In this document: positions 1 to 9,118 of the stretch, one piece after another
Numbering within the stretch: the first letter of the stretch is position 1
Layout of the letters: each line of letters begins with the position of its first letter
From: Prinsepia uniflora
Lineage: Eukaryota > Streptophyta > Magnoliopsida > Rosales > Rosaceae
Direction: 5' to 3'
DNA: 64,000 bases
Assembly: GCA_032719365.1 (NCBI GenBank)
Contig: CM064868.1
Coordinates: forward strand, 14,984,463-15,048,462
The notes under the pieces: model-generated
Told to the model about the DNA's origin: nothing
What the model saw: only the letters and a program-made list of their open reading frames with translations
The model's database searches: none
Made by a program: the position numbers and the translations under genes

Positions 1-682
1 AGCATCAAATACACACATAAAGCTTAACGTGTTAAAGATAGTGGATTCCTGTAATTTGACATGAATCAAGAGATTCTCCATTTGTTTGTTTTATTGCTTT
101 TGAAAGATACTAATCTACCATGCAACAATTGAATTTCTTGAATCATGTCATATAATGTGCTTAATAATGAAGTTCAACAAGACTATACAAAACTAGTTAA
201 CTACATCAAAATTACAAAGGGAACACCGATAGGTGCAGACCATCCCATCTCCCAAAAAAAAAAAAAAAAAAACTAACCCGCTTCTACAAGTATTGTTTTA
301 TGTGCTTAAAGGTAAGTGCGACCATAAACAAATTTTTTTTCCATAAGTTATAGGCAATTTTTGGTTAAGAGGTGAGAATGAGTAATCAGGAAGTATACAA
401 GACAAACACCAAAAATGTAAGTCCAAATAAGAGTTAAAGTTCTAGTATTTCTTTCAAGGCCACAAAGTAGAACAATGGTGACATAATTTCTTCAGCCCTA
501 TATAAAACATCAACATTCAAGGTCACAATAAGAAGATAAAACAAAATAAGTTCTGGCCCAGTAAAGTCCCACAATTGATTTAAGTTCCCAGAAGGAAAAA
601 AGTGGAGTAATCAATCAGAGCTACTGGTTTCTCCCTCGTACAGTTCCGAAAACTCAGTATCATTGGTAGCAATATTCCTCAG
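1..682. other. 3' flank of the PORR gene, no other gene seen
   Basis: AT-rich DNA downstream of the minus-strand PORR gene. Its right part probably contains the 3' untranslated region and polyadenylation site of that gene. A short A-run lies near 255-272. I see no further open reading frame or RNA gene. Confidence 0.5.
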
Positions 683-1819
683 CTATGAGTCATCAGTAAA
701 CAAGCCATGACATCCCAAAACCACAAGATCCAGAAGCTTTCTTCTTGCATTGTAAACCGGATTTCGGTGAATCAAACACCCCCTCTCATAAGCTTCTCTC
801 AGGAAAACAGTGTGTCTCTTTCCCTTGGTCGACAAATAAAATATCCCCGGGTGATCCAAGAACAAATCCCTTATATTCAAATCAAAGCCCAGCCATTTCC
901 TAAAATGGCTAATTTTCTCTACTTCAACCATATTCTCTACTGTCAAATTCAAGAACTCATGAACAACTGACACTGCCTGTTTCTCTGCAGACATCATTCC
1001 AGCCTTTGACGACCTCTTCTTCTCTGTCACTTCACCATATGGCCCCACATATGGCAACCTCTGCCATTCCTTAACCTTGGCCCTAAAATTCTTTCTTAAC
1101 CTCATTCCTGGAGGATACCCATGTTTAAAACTAAATTGAAGCTCAGCCCTATCAACACGGCAATCCTCCTTGCAATATTCCTCTACTCTCCAATTCTCAA
1201 CCGCTGCAGTGAACTTGTTGGATATCTTATCAACCAATTTCAAGTTATGTGTATTAGGTTCATGAGCATCACAAAGTTGAAAAATATGGGAGTTTTTAGA
1301 TATTACAGAGTCCTCAAAATCATCGGGAATACCGAGTTCCCTGCCGACTTTAAAAATGGCGCGGAGTGGCAACATCTTTGAAGGAGACATTGATAGAAGC
1401 CGAACCAATCTATCAACAACAAGTGGCAATGAGGAATTGATAGCATCTGCTTCTTCTTGAGAAATTTGCATAGCAGTGTCAGTTAACCTGCAGAAGGTCT
1501 GGCACTTCATGGGATCATGGTAAATGTGGAAAATGTGAGGGTATTTACAGAGGAAGGCAACTGCTCCACGGTTAAGATGGAGCTTTTGGGAGAGCCTGGA
1601 AAGAAAATCAATGGACACTGCAGGGTTTTTGGGGTTTGCGAGAATGAGATCTTGGACAGCAATTACTTTGAGAAGGTTCTTGTACTTATCCATTAATTTC
1701 TCAAATGTGGGATCTCTGGCTCTTGATGCTACATACTGGGATGAAGTTGTCTTAAACCGGACAGCCACAAGATGTTGGTGAGGCTGCTTCATTATCCATC
1801 TGATACATTGGGTTCCCAT
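683..1819 (-). CDS. PORR-domain protein (WHAT'S THIS FACTOR family), probably organellar RNA splicing factor
   Basis: Single-exon coding region of 378 residues on the minus strand, starting MGTQCIRW and ending LFTDDS. After a basic, acid-poor N-terminus of about 30 residues, suited to a mitochondrial or plastid presequence, comes the typical PORR opening: RDPTFEKLMDKYKNL, then 'VQDLILANPKNPAVSIDFLSR', 'LHLNRGAVAFLCKYPHIF' and, further on, 'GYPPGMRLRKNF' and 'LPYVGPYG'. PORR proteins (WTF1, WTF9, RPD1 relatives) are plant-specific RNA-binding proteins that promote group II intron splicing in chloroplasts or mitochondria; length and lack of coding introns fit the family. Which member this is, and which organelle it enters, cannot be decided from sequence alone. 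The frame is intact, with no sign of decay, and this is the only convincing host gene in the window. Confidence 0.9.
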   Translation of the reverse strand: MGTQCIRWIMKQPHQHLVAVRFKTTSSQYVASRARDPTFEKLMDKYKNLLKVIAVQDLILANPKNPAVSIDFLSRLSQKLHLNRGAVAFLCKYPHIFHIYHDPMKCQTFCRLTDTAMQISQEEADAINSSLPLVVDRLVRLLSMSPSKMLPLRAIFKVGRELGIPDDFEDSVISKNSHIFQLCDAHEPNTHNLKLVDKISNKFTAAVENWRVEEYCKEDCRVDRAELQFSFKHGYPPGMRLRKNFRAKVKEWQRLPYVGPYGEVTEKKRSSKAGMMSAEKQAVSVVHEFLNLTVENMVEVEKISHFRKWLGFDLNIRDLFLDHPGIFYLSTKGKRHTVFLREAYERGCLIHRNPVYNARRKLLDLVVLGCHGLFTDDS

Positions 1820-2700
1820 CTAAACTCAGGAATAATATTTCTACGTCTCAGAAAAATTACAATCAGCCTCCTAGAATATACTTGTCAACTGAAGCAGAAG
1901 CATGTCAAGTCTTCAGCCAATAAGACGCAAACGTCGACGAACAAGGGAGTTCTATATAAGAAGATCAAAACCTGAATAAGTCCTGGCACGTAAACCCTCA
2001 AAACCTAATGCCGAGGCCCATTACAAAAAACAGAGGAAATACAACAATAACAACACATTGAAGTACAAACATGCAGCGAATCCCTAAAACCATTAGTAAT
2101 TCCTAAATAAACGTTACAAACAATTAGAAGTCGTCAATAAATTAACACACCAAAGTCAAATTAACAAATCAAATTCTAATTAAAAACCTTCTATCATAAA
2201 AGACGTTAAATTTAATATTACCTGATTTCGTTCAGAAAGATTGCAAATTGACGACCCCTCCTGCAATTGGAGCTGTATTCGACGTAATCTGTCCAAACAA
2301 AAGAGCTTCAATCAAACCAAATCAACAAAATATAGATCATATCGATATGAAGAAATATAAAACAAATCAAAGAAATGATACCTGAAGGCCGAGAAAAGGT
2401 AAAATCCCAGACCACGATACACAATTTGGGGATTTATGGGTTAGATCGAAAACGCGGATTTGGGTCAAAGCAAGAAACGGGTTTTTGAATTCTGATGAAA
2501 TGAAAAGGGAATGTGGAAGAATAAGGTTTGGGTCGTGTTGTTGAAAAAGGAAATTGGGTTGTTCGTGATATTCTTGTGATAAATGTGTAGGAATATTGGA
2601 GATATTGAATTCGGAAGAGAATTTCCAACGGACAACCTTATTTTTTATTTGCTGTAAATTTGACAGGTCGCTTCTAATACACAACACCTAATCGGCTAAA
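1820..2700 (-). promoter_or_regulatory. Spliced 5' leader and promoter region of the PORR gene
   Basis: Upstream of the PORR start the minus strand shows plausible leader introns. A donor CAG|GTATCA lies at 2382/2381 and an acceptor TTTGGACAG at 2289, giving a candidate intron 2289-2381. A second donor CAG|GTAATA lies at 2222/2221, with candidate acceptors just before the start codon (for example the TAG ending at 1820). This leaves a short leader exon of about 67 bp (2222-2288). Leader introns are common in plant genes for organellar proteins. The transcription start is not resolved but probably lies near 2400-2700. Splicing is inferred from consensus sites only. Confidence 0.45.
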
Positions 2701-4509
2701 TCCTCGACAGTATGCGACTCATAGATAGAACAGAGGCTAAAGCCCTAAACAGGGATTTTTTATTTTCTCCCATATAGAGACGATTTCTTTTATTACAACT
2801 ATATTCTTTATTTTTTATAACAACAATATTCAATTTTGTGTTTTCACAGTTCATTTATGCAATAAATTTTATTTTAACTACGCTAACATCCCTGAGGTTT
2901 ATTGTGTTTTCAAAAATTTCCCCTTACATTTGAAATTTGCACAAACGCTCCCTTCCTATGGTTTGAAATTGATTGCACGTACAAATTTACCATGAAAAAC
3001 CATCAACATTAACATTAATTTTGCTAGCAGTGGTGATGGTGTTGGAACTCTGGTGGCTCTCTTTCATCTCCAACTCGATTAGTCTCTGTGTTCTTGCGAT
3101 CAACGAGCCAAGGAGTAGCAGATTCTTAATTGGATTGAGACTTCCCTGCTTTAAACTTCCTCAATTCCAACGTTCAAAAGGAAATCTAGAAGTAATTGAC
3201 TCCCAAACCCAAGGTGGTTCGATATTTTTGGAAGAAGAAGCTGCAGTAAAAAAAAAATATGAGATATTGGAAGCAATTAAACATTCTCTATTCCCTATCT
3301 CTTATCTTTGTCCTTGTTTACACCCGGAAAATCTTCTTGGGCCAAAGATGATGGCTTAGAAAAGTTGAAGGCCTAAATCATGAAGACCCAACCCAAGTGT
3401 CCACATGGAACGTGTAGAAGAAGAAGAAGACATGGACAATTCTAACGACGTATGAAGAATTTGAAGGAAAAATGGAGGTTTTCAATAATATAAATGTCAA
3501 TGTGGGACCCATCGAAAACTCTACTTGACAACTTGATAAACGTCTCCACCCTTATAAAAGAAGGAGAAACTCTCTTCTCAAAAAAGACGAATTAACCAAT
3601 CAAAACCAGCAAATTGATCAACATAAATTTTAGAAAAAACACAAACCCTCAAAAGTTCATTGTTTAAAAGGCTCGCCTTATTAGCAAAATATGTTTCTTT
3701 CGATCAAGGATCAAGATTCGGTTCTCTTCTCATCTCATCTCAAAGTTATCATGTAAACACCTAATCTTCTTTCTTATTAGCTCCTGCAACACCGTCATAA
3801 GGGTTAATTTCATTCATGACTTGCATCACAAGCACCTATTGCATTAACCTTTTCTTTTCTAATTAGCTCCTGCAACACTGTCATAAGAGTTAATCTCATC
3901 ATGGCTGCCAATCTAAGGGTAGTCATTGAGGCTTGCAAACGTTAACCTTCTTTCTAACTAGCTTCAACAGCACTGTCATAAGGGTTAATTTCATTCTGAC
4001 TGTCAATCTATGGATATTCACTCCGACTGCCAATCTATGGATAGTCATGTATGCACTCAAGCCTCTCTTTTGACATCTCGTCGTCTGAATGCTCTGCGAA
4101 CCTATAGAATGATTCCAATTTATATTCATTTCAGTTAATGATTTTTGGAATTTTTTGCTTGCTCAATGCTCAAATGTGAAAAAATAGTTTCCTTACACTT
4201 ACAATTTTAGTTTTCGCACTTCAATTCCAATATTTTTACTTTTAATTACTTGTATTTTCATTTCTACTTCAATTCAAACCAGATTTTCTTAAGTAAAGAT
4301 TGGTACTCGAGACACACCATCCAAGTGTGGTTCGTGACTATCTAAGTCGATACACCATCTTTGTGTATTGGCCTTATACAACGCAATCTATCTTGTATGC
4401 TTACCTCACAATCGTATTATCATAACAAAGGTTACTAGGCTGCAAACAGGACCCATCTATATTGTCTAGTAGTAGTTTTTACTAGTGGCATGCCTGCATT
4501 AAGCTAAGG
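2701..4509. other. Flank with LTR-like remnant
   Basis: No gene is supported. A 128-codon frame at 2973-3359 has no recognisable domain. From about 3330 onward the sequence looks like a retroelement LTR: a TTATAAAAG TATA-type motif near 3552 is followed by a GGAGAAACTCTCTTCTC tract and a leader-like, A-rich segment. This resembles promoters of plant Ty3/Gypsy LTRs, but no element ends or target-site duplication were found, so assignment is tentative. Confidence 0.3.
3773..4060. repeat. Degenerate tandem repeat, about three units of 80-90 bp
   Basis: Three successive copies of a unit containing TTAGCTCCTGCAACACYGTC, CATAAGRGTTAAT and TTTCATTC start near 3777, 3864 and 3958. A shorter sub-repeat, 'GACTGYCAATCTATGGATA', appears twice at 3998-4040. 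Copies differ by several substitutions and small indels, so the array is old. Confidence 0.55.
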
Positions 4510-5541
4510 TGTGACGGCTTGTAACTTAAAAACGTACATTGGTGAAGATTTAAAGGAAATGAGCATTTTTCCCTTAAAAGGGTCAATAATTGATTTCTTG
4601 ACCAATATAGTTTTTGGATATTTCGAAGGTCTCAGCAGGCGGCATGCCGAAAACGGAGTTTGTATGAATTCGGTTTGGGTTTAAGTCGTATAGGGGCATT
4701 TTGGTAAATTGGAAATAAGGGCATTTTAGTAAATTTCATTGGGAGCTTTTTCTTATGGGTGACTTGAGATAGTGACAAGTGTCACCTATCTTATATGGAA
4801 GTGTGCATCGACTTGGACAAGGTTGTATGGGTTTGTGATATGTTTTAAGTGTTTGTGTGTGTATGTGTTGCTCGACCAAGAGAAAAAGAAAGAAAGAAAA
4901 CGAAGAGAGAGTAGGAAGAAAACGAAGATAGAAGAAAGGATGAACTCAGACCCGAGAAAGAAAGAGAAAACTAAAGAAGTAAACCTTGCGGGCTTTGAGT
5001 TGCACGATCAAGTTTCGATTGGGAACTTTGATAATGAGCTCACTCGTATCCTTGTTGAGTTCCTACGACTGTAACAAGCAACTAGTTTGTGGTTTTGGAT
5101 GTGAAACCACCTAGAAACCGAAGACAAGTCTTGGCCAAATATCAAGAGTTTGGGTGACGGTTTTAAGTGAGTTTTTCGTATTTTTATAGATCTCTTCTAG
5201 GAACTAATTAGAAGATATTAGATGAAAATAGATTGAAAATGGTTAAGATTTGAGTGAGTTAGGACCGAGTAGGGTCACCAGGTCTAGCGACTTGAAAACC
5301 AAGGAAACGAGCGAGGAAGATGATGAACAGTGTGCTGCCGCATGGACACCATGCGTAGCCATTTCTGGTGGCACTTAGGGACGCAAGCTAGTGTATCTTG
5401 GGATACGGCCAACATGTTTTTCACTCCTTTCCATGTTACAGACATTTTGGCGCAAGTTTTGAGGTAATTGGACACCCTCTCGGGATAGTTTCGGATGTCC
5501 AAAGTGCGTAGTTAATATTTAATTCCTGAGAGGTGATTGGA

Positions 5542-5626
5542 TGTAACAACCCGTACCTTCGGGAAGGGTAAAAATGTAATTTTGTAGTCCCGGGTATCGT
5601 GGCGATATTTGGGACGGGTCCTGACA
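5542..5626 (+). mobile_element. 85-bp mini-LTR with imperfect TSD
   Basis: Begins TGTAACAACCCGTACC and ends TTTGGGACGGGTCCTGACA, the exact terminal motifs of the long LTR family in this window, but only 85 bp lie between them. It is flanked by TTGGA (5537-5541) and ATGGA (5627-5631), a 5-bp target-site duplication with one mismatch. The surrounding E1 LTR sequence continues across it. It is either an internally deleted solo LTR or an extremely small non-autonomous element mobilised by long-LTR relatives. Confidence 0.75.
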
Positions 5627-5792
5627 ATGGATATCGTCTCGGGGTAATTTTGACCTTACAAGTCCAAGGGTAGAATTTTCGAGGCAATTAGATATCGTCT
5701 CGAGGCCGTTTTGACTGTCCGAAGGTTTTAGGCATTATTTAATATGTTTAGAAATCTCAGAAAGTTATGAGATTAATATGTGAATCAATTGG

Positions 5793-6380
5793 GATGACTA
5801 GTGACTCTTAGAAGTGATATTTTACAAGAGATGACATTCTCAGATTTTATAGGGAAGCGTGTAATGCGATTCGACCGCGCGTAAGGTACGTGTGAGTGGA
5901 TTTTCTTTTCCCTAAACCTTATGCATGCAATTTTTCTATGATTTATAATGTGTTTTACTTGATGATGGTTTAAGTACAAGTTTTGTGAAATTACGTGGTT
6001 TTTTGGTGATTTAACAGTGGCTATTAGATTGTCGTTTTGCGAGAAAATTGCGTATATTATGTTCTGGTTCATTATTGAGTTTTGGAGATGACTAGTGACC
6101 CTTAGAAGTAATTTTTTACAGGAGATGACATTCTCGGATTTTATAGGGAAGCGTGTAATGCGGTTCGACCGCGCGTAAGGTACGTGTGAGTGGATTTTCT
6201 TTTCCCTAAACCCTATGCATGCAATTTTTCTATGATTTATGATGTGTTTTACTTGATGATGGTTTAAGTAAAATTTTTGTGAAATTATATGGTTTTTTGG
6301 TGATTTAACAGTGGCTATTAGATTGTCGTTTTGCGAGGAAATTGCGTATATTATGTTCTGGTTCATTATTGAGTTTTGGA
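5793..6380 (+). repeat. 294-bp tandem duplication inside the E1 LTR
   Basis: Copy 1 (5793-6086) and copy 2 (6087-6380) both begin GATGACTAGTGAC and end ATTATTGAGTTTTGGA. The E1 3' LTR counterpart near 45600-45890 has one copy only, so the duplication is specific to this LTR. A few substitutions separate the copies. Each copy duplicates the GTGAGTGGA motif (5892, 6186). Confidence 0.85.
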
Positions 6381-7109
6381 AAATGGTTTTAGAGTAAATA
6401 TGAAATTTCTACATGATTTTGGTAGTGTTCAATGTTTTCAATTTTATATAATTTATGAAATATTTTATTGACTCATTTTACGAGGTCTTTGGATGTATTT
6501 GGGTTTAGGCTTGGGTTTTGAAATATGAAATACTTATTATATGATTCTGGATATGTTACTATGCTTGATGTGATTGTGTTGGGATGTGGTGTGGAAACTC
6601 TCCTCGGGATGCCGATTGGTTGGATGGTCTCGAACGTCGAGGTAATACTCTGTAATTCCCAATACTAATGAGTAGTCTCAGACATCGAGCATCTTGAGCC
6701 GGTTCACACTCAAACGTTGAGCCTGGGGCTCCGTTAATTCCCGAGTGATATTAGCCTACCGGTAGTGCACATTGGCATGATGATTTAGCTTGCATACATC
6801 AAGGTTGGGACAGTTGATATGATTGGTTGATTTGATATGCTGGTGGGCGCAGTGTGATCATTATGGTTAAGTATTGGTATGATCGCGTTTTTGTTGATAT
6901 TTGATCTGGTTTTTATAGTTGCCTTGGTTTATGCTATTATTGGATTTCTTACTATTGCGTGTACTTTGAGATTTCTGATAATGCACAAACTACGCATTAA
7001 ATTAAATATGTAATTCGAGTATTATGTAATTTAAACCCTTTTTGTGTAGGTGTAGTCTTGGTAAATAGAGATCGTTCTTACCCGGGAAAATTAAGGAACA
7101 TTAATAATA

Positions 7110-7290
7110 TGTTAGTTAAAAAGAATAATGAATTAAAAAAATAAAGAAATAAAGAATTAAATAATAAATAATAAAAAAATAAATGAATAAAAAAATAAAA
7201 AAATAAAAGAATTAATGAATTAATGAAATAAAGAATAAAAGAATAAAAGAATAAAAGAATAAAAGAATAAAAGAATAAAGAATTAAATTG
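7110..7290. repeat. A-rich simple repeat (AATAAAAG-like)
   Basis: Strongly purine-skewed tract of repeated AATAAA(A)G units, with the clearest run of AATAAAAG near 7228-7280. The same low-complexity block occurs in the related copy at 54755-54920, so it belongs to the E2 family and is not a new insertion. The minus-strand open frame here is a by-product of the bias. Confidence 0.7.
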
Positions 7291-9118
7291 GGGGTTTGAA
7301 AGATTGTAATCATAGAACAAAGAAAGCAAGTAAAAATAATTAAGAACTTAATTCTACTTCTACTTTAACTTTTGTACAAGTGAACTTTCTTCAAACACAT
7401 ATTTTTACCAACACTCTAACATTTTGCTCATATTGAACCAATCCCAAAATTCTATCTTTATCATCTTAATTACATGCATACATTTTTCAATATTATAAAT
7501 GCACCGAATAGCGGTCATAAACACTTATAATACGATTCACCTTACGTTATCGATTTTAATGTGCGTCAAACATTTAAATCTCTTCAACCCTATTCTAAGT
7601 GTACCGAACAGCGGTCATAAACACTTAACGTTAAATTGAAGGTTAAGCGCTAAAACATATGAAGTAAATGAAATTTAAAAAGTAAAACACATGGAGATTG
7701 TATTCACATTTACAAAAGTTTAGAAAGAAAATACCAACACATATATTGAAGTATAAGTAAACCGAAACAATAACAAGAATTTAAGTAAAGGGAATAAAGT
7801 TACACTTTCGGAACCCAAGAACAACTTGTGATTCTGAAAGTGGATTAAAACAATGGAATGTTATTCATAATGAACACCGAATAGCGGCTGGAACCTTATG
7901 AAGATAGAGGATAAAACGTAAGAATTCGGACTTCAATTCTAAAATGATTTCGGAAATACTTGGCCTAGGTATTTTTTTAAGAAAAACATAAAAATGTGTT
8001 TAAGAGATCTCAAAGAAAAAACACAAGAACAAAGTAAAGAAGAAATGAAATTAAGAACTAATATAAAAATAACATAAATTAAGAACAATAATTGAAAGAA
8101 AACTAATTAATAAGAAAATCTACAAGAAGTTAAAATGGTCCCAAAAAATAAAGAACAAAAAAGAAAGAAGATGAACTAAAAGAAGAGAAAAACTAGAGAG
8201 AAATATTAGAACCTAAACTAAAAAGAGAAACAAAATTGGACAAAATGGGGGCCCTTGTTACATGAAATGAACCCCTATTTATAGGGAGAAAAAGCTACCA
8301 AAATTAAATAAAAATTAATAAAAATAAATAAAAATGAAATGATAAACAATGATGACTAATGATTATTTTAGGCATGGTTTGGGGCTGATTTATGGAGGAA
8401 TTATTATGAAAAACCTGCCCAAAAGGGGCAGGTTTGTTGCAGAAAAAGAAATAGGGCATGGAGGTCTGAATTGCGGCTAGAAGTAGGTGGGAGCAGCATA
8501 TGGGATGCGGCCATTATCCACTGGACAGAGGAATGGGTTGTGTGACACGACCCATCCCAATCCCCCCAGGATTACCGTGGAATGTGTCATGCTCCCGTCT
8601 GACACGAAGTGTCAGACAAGGGATAACCTGATGCCACTGCCCAAACGGGGCTTCCAGAGTGCGCAAGGATCGATGGAGGAGGTATGCGATGTCCGAGTCT
8701 CTGCTACAGTCGCATCCGGAATCAACCTGAAGGGCATTAAAACCAATAAAAACTGTTAGTGGACGAAAATAAATAAATTCATTAACACATTTCGTAAGAC
8801 AATTATGCCCTCCAATAAAAACGTATGCATGCCACGAAAACCAGTAACCAAAATGTTTACTTAACCAAGCCATTAGGGCCTTTAGCCCAAAACCGTAAAC
8901 CAAAACCAAGTGTGGGAACTCAGCCCAAAACTGTAGGATACCAAATCCGTAAATACAAAATCATATAGGCCACCGCCCAAATCCATAACCATAAATCCAA
9001 CCGAAATACCATTTCATAGATCCAATAGTTCATATTTACCACATTACCATAACCGGCATCCCAGATGCCTAGCGTCCCAGACGTCATATCTCACGGTATA
9101 ACAGTAACCAACGCGTGC

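Larger units (their letters stand above)
4510..6975 (+). repeat. E1 5' LTR, left part
   Basis: Long-LTR family sequence with recurring modules: segments such as 'GGGGCATTTTGGTAAATT', 'GTAGACAGG...CACG'-like blocks, GTGAGTGGA at 5892 and 6186, and hairpin-type GGGCTNNNN blocks. It is interrupted by a mini-LTR at 5542-5626 and a 294-bp tandem duplication, and cut at 6975 by E2. It resumes at 19323. The start at 4510 (TGTGACGGC) is chosen by analogy with the TGTAACGACCC start of relatives and is uncertain. Confidence 0.5.

Noticed and set aside
2973..3359. 128-codon plus-strand frame near the PORR gene
   Set aside because: No domain, no codon bias, begins within AT-rich flank next to LTR-like sequence.
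4772..5074. 100-codon lysine-rich frame
   Set aside because: Lies in the purine-rich leader of the E1 LTR; composition explains it.
5785..6366. 193-codon minus-strand frame with an internal repeat
   Set aside because: It is produced by the 294-bp tandem duplication within an LTR; no known domain, and the single-copy counterpart at 45600 lacks a frame.
7078..7329. Leu/Phe/Ile-rich minus-strand frame resembling a membrane protein
   Set aside because: Low-complexity AATAAAAG tract read backwards; also present in the E2-like copy.
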